Shown: piece by piece, positions 1 through 8,511 of the stretch
Numbering within the stretch: position 1 is the stretch's first letter
Layout of the letters: every line of letters begins with the position of its first letter
Assembly (NCBI GenBank): GCA_051747385.1
Contig: JBNJGB010000006.1
Location: 62,001-126,000 of the forward strand
Direction: 5' to 3'
DNA length: 64,000 bases
Origin: JBNJGB01 sp051747385
GTDB lineage: Bacteria > Myxococcota_A > UBA9042 > PHBI01 > JACKFB01
Notes under the pieces: model-generated
The model's database searches: none
Seen by the model: the letters and a program-made list of their open reading frames with translations, nothing else
Told to the model about the DNA's origin: nothing
Translations under genes and position numbers: made by a program

Positions 1-1493
1 TGGCCCGCCTCCGGGATCTGGCGGGCGAGGCCCGCTCCCTGGCCCCGTCGGAGGCGTTCGACGCCGTGCTGGACGCCTTGGACGCTCGGGATCTGTGCCG
101 GCGGTGGCCGGAGTCCGAGCGCCGCCTGGCCAACGTGGAGGCCTTGCGCAGCGTGGCCCGGAGCTACGAGGACCTGTGCCGCGTGCGCCGGCGGGCCGCG
201 ACGATCCCGGGCCTGGTGGCACACCTCGCGGAGCTGGCCGGCTCCGGCGACGAGGAGGATCGGCAGGCCCGACCCACGGACCCGGACGCGGTCCAGGTCG
301 TCACGTGGCATGCCTCCAAGGGGCTCGAGTGGCCGGTGGTGGTGATGACGGGGCTGGACCACAAGCCGCGAGACAATACGTTCGGCCTCCACGTGGAGCC
401 GGCGGCGGACGGCTTCGACGCGGGGGATCCGCTGGCCGGGCGGTGGCTCCGGTGGTGGCCCTATCCCTACGGCCGCCAGGAGAAGGGCGTCGCCCTCCGG
501 GCCGCCGCCGGGGACACCGCCGCCGGGCGGCGCGTGCGGGACCGGGAGCGCCGGGAGCGCGCCAGGCTCCTGTACGTCGGGTTCACGCGGGCGCGGGACA
601 GGGTCGTCCTGTTCGCGGACAGCACGAAGCGGGGCGTCCGCACCCACTGGCTCGACGAGCTTCGGGACGGTGCCGGGGCCGCGGCCCTGGACGTTCCCTG
701 GGACGAGGAGGACGGCGTCCGGACGCTCCGGGTCGGCGAGGCGACCTTCCCGTGCCGGCTTCGCCGCCTCTCCGGTGCGCCGCCGGCCGAACGGCGCGGC
801 GACGGCGAGGTCGTGCGTTGGCTGCGCGAGACACCCGGGCCGGAGCGACCGCCGGAGCGGATCACCCCCTCCTCGGTGGTCCTCGCGGACGACGTGGCGG
901 CCGTCGTGGAGCTGGGAGAGGCCGTTCGCCTGGGCGATCGGCCGCCGCTGAAGGCCGCCGAGGGGGAGATGGAGGCCGTGGGTCGGGCCGTGCACGGGTT
1001 CTTCGCCGCCGATCCGGGCGATCGGGCCGACCGCGAGACCCGCTGCGACCTGGCGGCCCGCTTCCTGGCGCACTTCGAGGTCTCTCACGCCCTGGAGCCC
1101 TGGCGCGTGGTGGACGCCGCGACGAACCTGCGTCGACACCTGGAGGAGCGCTTCGGGGTCGGCCGGTGGTGGCCCGAGTGGCCCATCCGCTGGCGCCTGG
1201 ACGGTCCGGACGGCTCACGCCTCGTAGTGGGCGAGGTGGACCTCGTCCTGGAGACGAACGACGGCCTCATCGTCGTGGACCACAAGACCTTCCCCGGCGA
1301 CGCCGCGACCCGGGATCGGCGCGCCCTGGCCTACGCCGGACAGCTCGCGACCTATCACGCCGCCCTGGAGCGGGCCACGGGCCGCCCGGTCCTCGCGAGC
1401 CTGCTCCACTTCCCGGTCCGCGGCGAGATCCAGGAGGTCCGGGTCCCCCACGGCGCCTTCGAGGCCTCAGCGGCCGCCCCCACGATCCCGTAG
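1..1493 (+). CDS. AddA/RecB-like UvrD-family helicase-nuclease, C-terminal part
   Basis: The gene is already open at the left edge (reading frame begins at base 3), so only about 496 C-terminal residues are visible. Helicase motif V (TWHASKGLEW, near base 305) and motif VI (LYVGFTRARD, near base 575) mark a superfamily-1 UvrD/RecB motor. A RecB-type PD-(D/E)XK nuclease follows: AVGRAVHGFF (near 975), GEVDLVLE (near 1230), VVDHKT (near 1275) and the Q-x3-Y segment QLATYH (near 1340). These match the AddA/RecB order of helicase then nuclease, so the protein probably resects double-strand breaks with a partner encoded upstream of the window. AddA versus another UvrD-nuclease fusion cannot be decided without the N-terminus. 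The gene is convergent with the stressosome operon. Confidence 0.85.
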   Translation, partial: ARLRDLAGEARSLAPSEAFDAVLDALDARDLCRRWPESERRLANVEALRSVARSYEDLCRVRRRAATIPGLVAHLAELAGSGDEEDRQARPTDPDAVQVVTWHASKGLEWPVVVMTGLDHKPRDNTFGLHVEPAADGFDAGDPLAGRWLRWWPYPYGRQEKGVALRAAAGDTAAGRRVRDRERRERARLLYVGFTRARDRVVLFADSTKRGVRTHWLDELRDGAGAAALDVPWDEEDGVRTLRVGEATFPCRLRRLSGAPPAERRGDGEVVRWLRETPGPERPPERITPSSVVLADDVAAVVELGEAVRLGDRPPLKAAEGEMEAVGRAVHGFFAADPGDRADRETRCDLAARFLAHFEVSHALEPWRVVDAATNLRRHLEERFGVGRWWPEWPIRWRLDGPDGSRLVVGEVDLVLETNDGLIVVDHKTFPGDAATRDRRALAYAGQLATYHAALERATGRPVLASLLHFPVRGEIQEVRVPHGAFEASAAAPTIP

Positions 1494-1512
1494 GGCCGCC
1501 GTCCCCGGCGGT

Positions 1513-1543
1513 CGAAAAGTGTGAAATGAGTAGGCTTGACCCC
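1513..1543 (+). repeat. REP-like 31-base repeat, copy 1
   Basis: The 31 bases between two convergent genes begin CGAAAAGTG and end CTTGACCCC. A second copy lies in inverse orientation at 30055-30085 and matches at 27 of 31 positions by eye. The TAG-x-CTTGACCCC end resembles REP-type sequences mobilised by REP-associated tyrosine transposases (RAYTs); no such transposase is in the window, so that link is an inference. Confidence 0.55.
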
Positions 1544-1548
1544 ACGGT

Positions 1549-2544
1549 TCAGCGCATGACGAAGAGGAGGGCGTCGTCGTGGGGGCGGGTGTGCTCCTCG
1601 AGCAGGTGCTGGGCGATGAGGACGGGGGGCCGGCGGAGGACGGCCGGGTCCTGGTCCATGCGTACGTTGGAGCGGAGGCCGTCCGTGTAGAGGACGACGA
1701 CGTCCCGGCGTTCGAGGGTGAGGTGCTCGACGCGACGGCGGCGGCGGCGGATGTGGTGGGAGCCTCCCAGCACGCCCGGGGCGCTCAGGAAGCGCTTCGT
1801 CTCGAAGGGCCGGACGACCATGGCGCCCACGTTGCCCATGCCGGTGAAGGTCAGCTCGCGCGTGTCCTCGTCCCAGCCGAGCAGGCCCAGGACGGCGCCG
1901 CGGGTCTCTTCGGCGGCCGCGTCGCAGGCCTCCATGATCTCCAGCAGCGGGGCGTCGGCGTGTCGTCGGAAGGCGCCGATCACGCGATCGGAGGCCCTCC
2001 TGGCCAGATGTCCGTGACCCAGGCCGTCGCAGATGGCCGCGACGAGCCGCGGGCCCCGGCGGACGAAGGCGCCGTGGTCGCCGTTCCGGCGCTCCCCGTG
2101 GAACGGGCGGCCCATGACCCCGACCTCGCGGAACCGGCGGACGGGCCCGGCGAACTTCCGGGCGGCGATGGTCGTGCCCTCCTCGAGGCGCACGTCGAAG
2201 TCGACCTCGTCGGCCATGCGCCGCACGCCGGCGAGGCCGATCCCGAGCCCCTGATGCGATGCGCCCAACCCGCCCAGGGCCGAGGCGGGATCCCGGATGC
2301 CGCCCCCCCCGTCCGAGGCGATCACCTCCAGGCCCGGGACACCGTCACGCTCCAGGGCGTCCACCCGGATCTCGCCGTCACGTGCGTGGGCGAGCTGGTT
2401 GTTCGCCAGCTCGCTGACCGCCACGGCCAGGCTCTCGAACGCGACCTCGGGGAGGCCGATCTCCGCACCCCTCGTGCGGACCAGGTTCCGGGCCTCCGAC
2501 GCGGACGCGCGATCAACGATCCGAAGTGTGGTTCCTCTCTCCAA
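1549..2544 (-). CDS. Fused anti-sigma-type ATPase and SpoIIE/RsbX-type phosphatase
   Basis: The 331-residue protein has two domains. Residues 1-130 are a GHKL histidine-kinase-like ATPase of the RsbT/RsbW type: N-box SELANNQLAHA, G1 box ASDGGGGI, G2 box GLGIGLAGVRRMADE. Residues 140-331 are a PP2C/SpoIIE-type phosphatase resembling RsbX, with acidic metal-site motifs AAICDGLGHGH and VVLYTDGL and the GMGNVG core. In Bacillus-type stressosomes RsbX removes phosphates from RsbS/RsbR to reset signalling. Joining a second RsbT-like ATPase to that phosphatase suggests kinase and phosphatase activities on one polypeptide. It is the last gene of the operon; its start lies 32 bases inside rsbT, which implies translational coupling. 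No sigma-B gene is visible, so the output is unknown. Confidence 0.85.
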   Translation of the reverse strand: MERGTTLRIVDRASASEARNLVRTRGAEIGLPEVAFESLAVAVSELANNQLAHARDGEIRVDALERDGVPGLEVIASDGGGGIRDPASALGGLGASHQGLGIGLAGVRRMADEVDFDVRLEEGTTIAARKFAGPVRRFREVGVMGRPFHGERRNGDHGAFVRRGPRLVAAICDGLGHGHLARRASDRVIGAFRRHADAPLLEIMEACDAAAEETRGAVLGLLGWDEDTRELTFTGMGNVGAMVVRPFETKRFLSAPGVLGGSHHIRRRRRRVEHLTLERRDVVVLYTDGLRSNVRMDQDPAVLRRPPVLIAQHLLEEHTRPHDDALLFVMR

Positions 2545-2968
2545 TCGTCACCGGGAAGCGGGTCCACTTGGTGATCGTCACGACGGTCCCTTCACCCACC
2601 GTCGTGTCGATGACGAAATCATCCACCAGACGCCGACTCCCCGAAAGACCCAGCCCGAGGGATCCGGCCGTGCTGACGCCCCCGCGGAGCACCCGCTCCA
2701 CGTTGGCGATGCCCGGGCCGCGGTCCCGGAACTCGATGCGGAGGCCGAACCGCCCCTCGCCCTCGATCTCCTCGATGCGCGCCAACCCGCCGCCGCCGTG
2801 GACGTAGACGTTGCGGGCCAGCTCCGAGGTCGCCGTGGTGACCGCGGCCGCCGCGAAGGTGTCGAAGCCGCGCTCCTTGGCGATCGCGTGCACCTTCCGC
2901 CGGACGCGGACGATGTCCTCTTCCCGGACGACGGGGATCTCGTGCTCCGCCAGTACCCGATAGGACAA
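2513..2968 (-). CDS. rsbT: RsbT-like serine/threonine kinase of the stressosome
   Basis: The 151-residue protein is a single GHKL ATPase domain with N-box SELARNVYVHGGGG, G1 box DRGPGI and G2 box GLGLSGSRRLVDDF. This is the RsbT type, which phosphorylates RsbS and RsbR in the stressosome and is then released to activate a downstream effector. It lies 12 bases after rsbS and overlaps the phosphatase gene by 32 bases, consistent with one polycistron. The last roughly 20 residues (RFPVTIGERNHTSDR) extend past the usual RsbT end and coincide with the overlap. The family call is firm; the effector released on signalling is not in the window. Confidence 0.88.
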   Translation of the reverse strand: MSYRVLAEHEIPVVREEDIVRVRRKVHAIAKERGFDTFAAAAVTTATSELARNVYVHGGGGLARIEEIEGEGRFGLRIEFRDRGPGIANVERVLRGGVSTAGSLGLGLSGSRRLVDDFVIDTTVGEGTVVTITKWTRFPVTIGERNHTSDR

Positions 2969-2980
2969 GCCGGGTCCCCC

Positions 2981-3346
2981 CTACGCCCCCGCCGGGAGGC
3001 GTTCGAGCAGCTCCAGGCCGTCTTCCACGTTCAGGGCCGTGAGGATGCCGCTCAGCATGTAGCCCATCTGGACCAGCGTGGACGCCACCTCCGGCCGCAT
3101 GCCGACGAGCACCGTCTCGGTCCCCATCAGCTTGGCCATCCGGGCGGTGTCCGCGATGACCCGCGCGCCGAAGGAGTCCACGAGGTCCAGGGCCGAGATG
3201 TCGATCACCAGCCCCGACGTGCCCCGCGCCTCGATGGCGGTCAGGATGTCGGACTGGAAGGCGTGGGCCATGGCGTCACCCATGTCCTCCTGCACGGTGA
3301 CCAGGAGGGTCCGCCCGAGCTGCATGATGGGCACCGAGCGCGCCAT
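2981..3346 (-). CDS. rsbS: RsbS-like STAS stressosome scaffold protein
   Basis: The 121-residue protein is one STAS domain. The conserved phosphorylation loop is present as LDLVDSFGARV, with the serine that RsbT phosphorylates in RsbS homologues, followed by the VGMRPEVASTLVQMG helix typical of RsbS/RsbR. RsbS and RsbR co-assemble into the stressosome, which sequesters RsbT until phosphorylated. The gene starts 3 bases after the rsbR-like gene, and the rsbR-rsbS-rsbT order is the canonical one. Confidence 0.9.
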   Translation of the reverse strand: MARSVPIMQLGRTLLVTVQEDMGDAMAHAFQSDILTAIEARGTSGLVIDISALDLVDSFGARVIADTARMAKLMGTETVLVGMRPEVASTLVQMGYMLSGILTALNVEDGLELLERLPAGA

Positions 3347-3349
3347 GGG

Positions 3350-4279
3350 TCAGACCCCCTCCCCGTCCGTGGGCACGATCTTCCGACCCACGGACTGCAA
3401 GGCCAGCTCCAGCCCGTCGGACAGCCGGTTGCGCGTGTCCATGGTCTCGATCTCGACCCCCAGCTCCACGATGGTCCGGGCGACCTGCGGGCTGATGCCC
3501 GTCAGGATGACCTGCCCGCCCAGGAGCCGCACGGCCGCGGTCGCCTTCAGCAGGTGATCGGCCACCTGCGTGTCCACCACGGGCACGCCCGCGATGTCGA
3601 GGATCAGGACCTTCGCCTGCTCCTCGGCCACCTTCGACAGGGTGGTCTCCATGATCTGCATCGCGCGGTGGCTGTCGATGGTGCCGACCAGCGGGAGCAG
3701 CAGCACCCGGTCGTGGACCCGGATGACCGGGGTCGACAGCTCGCGGATGGCCCGCTGGTGCCGGCCGAGGGTCTCCAGGTGGGCCGCGATGTACGTGTCG
3801 ATGGCCAGGCTCATGTCGAACATCACCAGCTTCGTGATGCTCGCGAACCCCTGGATCGCCTCCTCCCGCTCGAAGTCCTCGAACAGGCGCTCCTGGATGA
3901 GCTTCAGGTACTTCGTGTACGCGCCCACGTAGAACTTGGGCGCCATGCCGTGGCGCTCGTGCGCGATCCCCACCCGCAGGCGGTCCTGCACGTAGTCCAG
4001 GTCCAGCCGCCCGTCGAACAGCCCCAGGAAGTAGGCCTTCTGCTTGCGCTTCAGGCGCGGGACCAGGTCCGGGTCGGCGGTGAGGATCTCCCGCGTCTCC
4101 GGGTGGGACAGGAGGTGGTCGTAGAACTCCTCGATGATGGCGTCGGTGTGGCGCTCGGCGAAGTCCTTCAGCCCCGCCAGGCGCTGGAGGTCCTCGTCGT
4201 GGATGTCGAAGAAGGAGCGACGGCTCCTCAGCTCCGCCTCGCCGATCTTGAGCCGAGCCATGTAGTCGGGCTGCGCCAT
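3350..4279 (-). CDS. rsbR: RsbR-type stressosome sensor with haem-globin and STAS domains
   Basis: In the 309-residue protein, residues about 20-160 form a globin-coupled-sensor-like domain (FFDIHDEDLQRLAGL through KFYVGAYTKYLKLI). It keeps a histidine in GIAHERHGM, at the position expected for the proximal haem ligand. Residues about 175-300 are a STAS domain, with both threonines phosphorylated in Bacillus RsbR conserved in context (VVDTQVAD and PQVARTIV). Bacillus RsbR has a globin fold without haem, whereas Vibrio-type RsbR binds haem; the retained histidine suggests an O2 or redox sensor. It is the first gene of the minus-strand operon, divergent from the GAF histidine kinase across 165 bases. 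Confidence 0.88.
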   Translation of the reverse strand: MAQPDYMARLKIGEAELRSRRSFFDIHDEDLQRLAGLKDFAERHTDAIIEEFYDHLLSHPETREILTADPDLVPRLKRKQKAYFLGLFDGRLDLDYVQDRLRVGIAHERHGMAPKFYVGAYTKYLKLIQERLFEDFEREEAIQGFASITKLVMFDMSLAIDTYIAAHLETLGRHQRAIRELSTPVIRVHDRVLLLPLVGTIDSHRAMQIMETTLSKVAEEQAKVLILDIAGVPVVDTQVADHLLKATAAVRLLGGQVILTGISPQVARTIVELGVEIETMDTRNRLSDGLELALQSVGRKIVPTDGEGV

Positions 4280-4444
4280 CCGCGTACCTCCCGCGCGCCG
4301 ATGCGGTCACGCCCTATAGCCCACACGGTGCCCACCTTCAAGGAGCCTTGACAGGAGGCGGGCCCGGACCAAACCTTCGCCCGATTCCCTCGAGGGCCGA
4401 CGCGCGACGGCGTCGCGCCCCTCCTCCCACACCGCCGGCGGCGC

Positions 4445-5620
4445 ATGCCCAAGCACATCTACCCAGAGTCCGCCATCGACGTGGTGGTCCGCTCGAGCCG
4501 CCTCTTCGCGGACAGCCTCGATCCCGAGGAGATCTACCCACGGCTGGCGGACGCCTCGGTGCAGTACGTCCGGGCCGACGGCGCCGCGGCGTTCCAGATC
4601 TCGCCCGAGGGCGGCATCGAGCGCATGGCCGCCCGGAACGTCGCGCAGGACGTGGCCGACTTCGAGCCGGAGACCCTCACCTGGGATCTCGGCGACGAGA
4701 TCATCCAGGCCGTGGAGACGGAGTACAGCTCCGCGCGGACCCTCCTGCTCGTGAGTGGCGGCCGCCTGTTCGGCGCCCTGGTGCTGTTCTACCGCGCCGA
4801 CCAGGAGGCCCTGTCCGACACCGAGGCGCGCCTGGCGGACGGCCTGGTGGAGCTGGCCGCCATGTCCCTGGACAAGGCGTACCAGTACCAGGAGCTCCTC
4901 CAGGTCAACGCCGAGCTGCGCGAGTCTCGGGAGACCCTGGCGCGCACGGAGCAGCTCCGCGTCCTGGGCCAGATGGCGGCGGTCGTCGCCCACGAGGTGA
5001 AGAACCCCCTGGCGAGCATCGCGGGCGTCCTCCAGGTGATCGGCGGGCGCCTCCCCGGCGACTCGCGCGATCGGAAGATCATGGCGAGCGTCCTCGATCG
5101 CGTCACCAGCCTCAACCAGCTCGTGGACGACCTCCTGGTCTTCGCCCGGCCCCAGGCGCCGACCTTCGTGGAGCTGAACGTCCGGGCCCTGCTCCGGAAC
5201 GCCGTGGCCGAGTTCCGGAGCGATCCCGCCAGCGCCAGCGTCGAGGTGGATCTCAACTGCCCGGATCGCACGATCACGGCGGACATGAACCAGCTCCACC
5301 AGGTGCTGTCGAACCTGCTCATCAACGCGGGCCAGGCCATGGACGGCGAGGGCCGCATCGAGGTGAGCTGCGAGGGCCTCCCCGGCGCCTGCAGGATCCG
5401 CGTCTCGGACACCGGCCCGGGAATCCCGCAGGAGACCCTGGACTCCATCTTCGAGCCCTTCTTCACCACGAAGAGCCGGGGCAGCGGCCTCGGCCTCACC
5501 GTGGCCAAGCGCGTCATCGAGGATCACGGCGGGCGCATCCAGGTGGAGTCCGAGGCCGGCGAGGGCACCACCTTCGTCATCACCCTGCCCCTGGAGGCCG
5601 GGCGCCCGCTGCCGGGCTGA
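4445..5620 (+). CDS. GAF-domain sensor histidine kinase
   Basis: This 391-residue soluble kinase has no membrane segments. Residues about 10-150 look like a GAF domain, residues 155-185 form a short coiled coil, and the HisKA dimerisation box carries the phospho-acceptor histidine in VVAHEVKNPLASI (near residue 183). The catalytic HATPase domain follows, with N-box NLLINAGQAM, DTGPGIP, FEPFFTTKS and GSGLGLTVAKRVI. It resembles NtrB/AtoS-like cytosolic kinases. No receiver or response regulator is adjacent, so it is an orphan kinase here. Its position head-to-head with the globin-RsbR operon suggests shared redox or stress input, which is an inference. The ATG at 4445 was chosen although the Shine-Dalgarno sequence is weak. 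Confidence 0.88.
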   Translation: MPKHIYPESAIDVVVRSSRLFADSLDPEEIYPRLADASVQYVRADGAAAFQISPEGGIERMAARNVAQDVADFEPETLTWDLGDEIIQAVETEYSSARTLLLVSGGRLFGALVLFYRADQEALSDTEARLADGLVELAAMSLDKAYQYQELLQVNAELRESRETLARTEQLRVLGQMAAVVAHEVKNPLASIAGVLQVIGGRLPGDSRDRKIMASVLDRVTSLNQLVDDLLVFARPQAPTFVELNVRALLRNAVAEFRSDPASASVEVDLNCPDRTITADMNQLHQVLSNLLINAGQAMDGEGRIEVSCEGLPGACRIRVSDTGPGIPQETLDSIFEPFFTTKSRGSGLGLTVAKRVIEDHGGRIQVESEAGEGTTFVITLPLEAGRPLPG

Positions 5621-6185
5621 GGCCTCCCCCGAGAGGCTCGCGCCAGGCCGCAATGGCGCGGAGAACCCCGGGAAGGATGCAGCAGGACCGCCGTCCCCGG
5701 CTCACAGTCCTACACATCTCGGAATGCCGCGGCCTCGAAGAGAATCGCGCGCCAAGCCGCCAAGGCGCAAAGGTCAGCGAACCGCTTTGACACCGCTTTG
5801 GCTGAGACCGCCGGGTCACCGCCAGGCCCACAGCGAGCAAACCGAGCCGAAGCATGCCGTTTTCCTTTGCGTCTTCGCGTCTTTGCGCGAGCCCTTCGTC
5901 TTGCGGCATCTGACGAACTGTGAGCCGTCCGCGGCGGTCACCTCCCGGTCCATCCGCGCGGGCCAGACGTGGCGTGGCTCGTGGCTTGGGAGTGCATCGA
6001 GGGCATGCCGATCCCTGCCATCCGGCGCGCCGCGGGAGTGCCCGAAGTGTCGACCACGTCCACGTCCACGTCTCGCCGTCTCCCGGTGCGTCGCGACCGC
6101 GTGGCGGGCGGCAGCGGAAGGCGCGCCGGAGGTGTATCATCGGGCGCACTGCACACGCCCCGACGCACGCACACGGAGGGTCCCC
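5621..6185 (+). other. 565-base non-coding gap with an inverted-repeat element
   Basis: No credible gene is seen between the histidine kinase and the acyl-CoA synthetase. The stretch holds the imperfect inverted repeat listed at 5747-5889 and three tandem CCACGT hexamers near 6058. A ggagg Shine-Dalgarno sequence for the downstream gene sits at its right end. Short open frames here lack recognisable motifs. Confidence 0.6.
5747..5889. repeat. Imperfect inverted-repeat element (arms 5747-5773 and 5864-5889)
   Basis: The left arm reads GCGCGCCAAGCCGCC, then AAGGCGCAAAGG. The right arm, CCTTTGCGTCTTCGCG then TCTTTGCGCG, is its approximate reverse complement, with about 21 of 27 positions matching by eye. 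Arms built from repeated 'cTTtGCGtc' units are common in intergenic repeats of many bacterial genomes. The 90-base interior has no coding signal, so a MITE-like or structured non-coding element is plausible. No target-site duplication was identified. Confidence 0.5.
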
Positions 6186-8327
6186 ATGTCCCGCGACGAC
6201 GCCCTGCAGACGTTCCTCGATCCGCGCTCGGTCGCCGTGGTGGGGGCCTCGGCCGACGAGGACTCGGTGGGCCACGCGGTCTTCCGGAACCTCCTGTTCG
6301 GCCGCATGGCCGGGGAGGATCGCGCCGAGGGATTCTCGGGCCCGGTCTACGCCATCAACCCGAAGGGCGGCGAGATCCTCGGCCAGTCCGTGTACGCCTC
6401 CCTGAGCGACGTGGGTGAGCCCGTCGACCTGATGGTCGTGGCCATCCCGCCGCGCTTCATACCGGACGTCGTGGACGAGGCCGGCGACGTGGGGGTGCGG
6501 TCCGCGATCATCATCTCGGCCGGCTTCGGCGAGATGGGCGAGGAGGGCCACGCCCTGCAGGAGGACCTCGTCCGGCGCGCCCGGCGCCACGACATGCGCA
6601 TCGTCGGCCCCAACTGCCTGGGGATCCTGCGGCCCGCGGTGCGCCTCAACGCCAGCTTCGCGGCGGCGCCTCCGCCCCGGGGACGCATCGGCCTCGTGAG
6701 CCAGTCCGGCGCGCTGATCACGGGCATCATCAGCTACGCCCGCGCCGAGCAGTTCGGCCTCTCCGCCGCCGTCTCGCTAGGGGACAAGGCGGACGTGGAC
6801 GATCAGGACATCCTGCGCCTCCTGGCGGACGATCCGGAGACGCGGGTCATCGCCCTGTATCTGGAGGCGGCCCGCCATCCCCGGGAGTTCTACGAGACGC
6901 TGCGCGAGGTGACGCCAGAGACGCCCGTGGTCGCCATCAAGGCGGGGGCCACGGAGGCCGGGGCCCGCGCCGCGTCCAGCCACACGGGCAGCCTCGCGGG
7001 CTCCGCGACGGCGTACCGGGCGGCCCTGACCCAGGCCGGCGTGCAGTACGCCACCTCCCTCCGCGACTTCCTCGCGTGGTCCCGCGCCCTGGCCGATCAG
7101 CCGCCCGCCCGGGGCGATCGAATCGCCGTGGTGACCAACGCCGGTGGCCCCGGCGTGCTCGCGGCGGACGCGGCCCATCGCATGGGCCTCACCCTGGCGC
7201 CCCTGTCGGACGAGACCCGGGCGGCCCTGGACGAGGTCCTGCCGGCGGTGTGGTCGGGAGGCAACCCCGTGGACGTCATCGGCGACGCCACGCCGTCCCG
7301 CTACCGGGAAGCCCTGGAGATCGTCGGCCGCGCGCCGGAGGTGGACGGCCTCGTCGTCATCATGACCGTCCAGGCCATGACGGATCCCTCCGGGACCGCC
7401 GCCGCCATCGCCGAGGCCCACGAGGCGCCGTCCTGGACCAAGCCCATCGTCGCCAGCTTCATGGGGCTCGAGGGGACCGAGGTGGGCTGCTACCTCGACG
7501 CCCGCGGCGTGCCGGAGTTCGACGACCCCGAGATGGCCGTGAGCGCCATGTCGGCGCTCGTCCGCCGGGGTCGACGCGTGGTCCCCGGGCCCGAGCCGCA
7601 GCGTCCCGCCCGCGAGCTTCCCCCGCCGCGGCTGGACGACGCCCGGGAGCAGGTGGACGAGGCCCGCGCGGGTGGCCAGCGGAACCTGGACCTGGGGCGG
7701 GCGCGGGAGGTCCTGGCCGCGGCCGGAATCCGCTACAACCGCAGCGGCACGGCAGGCGACGTGGACGAGGCCGTCGCCGTCGCGGACGAGATCGGCTATC
7801 CGGTGGTGCTCAAGGTGCGCAGCCCGGACGTCCTCCACAAGAGCGACGTGGGCGGCGTGACCATGGACGTCATCGACGCGGACGGCGTGCGGAGGGCCTG
7901 CCGCGACATGCGGACGGCCGTCACGCGCCACCAGCCGGAGGCGCGCATCGACGGCTTCGTGGTGGAGCAGCAGGTGAGCGGCACCGAGGTCATCGTCGGC
8001 ATGAGCCGGGACCGGGACTTCGGCCCCCTGCTCATGGTGGGCATGGGCGGCGTCTTCGTGGAGGTCTACAAGGACGTGAGCTTCCGGCTCGTGCCCCTGG
8101 ACCGCCGGGAGGCCCTGGCCATGATCGGCGAGATCCGCGCCCAGCCGCTCCTGGACGGCGCCCGCGGACGACCCGTCCTGGACCGGGCCGAGCTCGCCGA
8201 AGTCCTCCTGCGGGTCTCGGACCTGGTGGAGGCGCTCCCGGAGATCGAGGAGCTGGACGTGAACCCGCTGGTCCTCACGAACGAGGGCCTCGTGGCCATC
8301 GACGCGCGGGTGATCGTTCGGGCCTGA
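6186..8327 (+). CDS. ADP-forming acyl-CoA synthetase (fused alpha and beta subunits)
   Basis: The 713-residue protein has an N-terminal CoA-binding Rossmann domain (SVAVVGASADEDSVG, residues about 12-140). Succinyl-CoA-ligase-like domains follow, including LVSQSGALITGI and the conserved histidine motif SHTGSLAGSATAY (near residue 265). The C-terminal ATP-grasp domain (about 490-713) contains YPVVLKVRSPDVLHKSD and LLMVGMGG. The family interconverts acyl-CoA plus ADP and phosphate with acid, CoA and ATP; acetate, propionate and aryl-acid forms exist, and the substrate cannot be read here. The ATG at 6186 is preceded by ggagg, which supports this start over longer in-frame options. It is followed by a lipoprotein gene and, further on, an enoyl-CoA hydratase homologue. 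Confidence 0.92.
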   Translation: MSRDDALQTFLDPRSVAVVGASADEDSVGHAVFRNLLFGRMAGEDRAEGFSGPVYAINPKGGEILGQSVYASLSDVGEPVDLMVVAIPPRFIPDVVDEAGDVGVRSAIIISAGFGEMGEEGHALQEDLVRRARRHDMRIVGPNCLGILRPAVRLNASFAAAPPPRGRIGLVSQSGALITGIISYARAEQFGLSAAVSLGDKADVDDQDILRLLADDPETRVIALYLEAARHPREFYETLREVTPETPVVAIKAGATEAGARAASSHTGSLAGSATAYRAALTQAGVQYATSLRDFLAWSRALADQPPARGDRIAVVTNAGGPGVLAADAAHRMGLTLAPLSDETRAALDEVLPAVWSGGNPVDVIGDATPSRYREALEIVGRAPEVDGLVVIMTVQAMTDPSGTAAAIAEAHEAPSWTKPIVASFMGLEGTEVGCYLDARGVPEFDDPEMAVSAMSALVRRGRRVVPGPEPQRPARELPPPRLDDAREQVDEARAGGQRNLDLGRAREVLAAAGIRYNRSGTAGDVDEAVAVADEIGYPVVLKVRSPDVLHKSDVGGVTMDVIDADGVRRACRDMRTAVTRHQPEARIDGFVVEQQVSGTEVIVGMSRDRDFGPLLMVGMGGVFVEVYKDVSFRLVPLDRREALAMIGEIRAQPLLDGARGRPVLDRAELAEVLLRVSDLVEALPEIEELDVNPLVLTNEGLVAIDARVIVRA

Positions 8328-8511
8328 TCGATTTCCCCCGCAACCACCTCCGCGCGGCCGGGCTTCCGGAGGACGCGGCGCGGGCGGCCTTCGAGCGCGC
8401 CGTGGAGATCGGCGTGGTCCTCCGGCCCGACGGACGGTGGGGCCGGAGATTGTCGTTCGGGGTCGCCCGTCCTACGATCGTGACCATCCGCACGACAGGG
8501 GAGGACGCGCG

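Noticed and set aside
2297..4351. A 684-codon plus-strand open frame over the stressosome
   Set aside because: Its product is low-complexity His/Asp/Gln/Arg-rich and antisense to rsbR, rsbS and rsbT.
5621..5660. Hairpin GCCTC-N6-GAGGC after the histidine kinase as a terminator
   Set aside because: The stem is only 5 bp and no T-run follows; it is not distinguishable from GC-rich background.
5920..6180. Small open frames upstream of the acyl-CoA synthetase
   Set aside because: They are not accompanied by ribosome-binding sites or recognisable motifs, and overlap each other on both strands.
8328..8511. Protein-like stretch after the acyl-CoA synthetase (AGLPEDAARAAFERAVEIG)
   Set aside because: It has no start codon, no clear homologue and only about 45 codons; it may be a relict but is not supportable.
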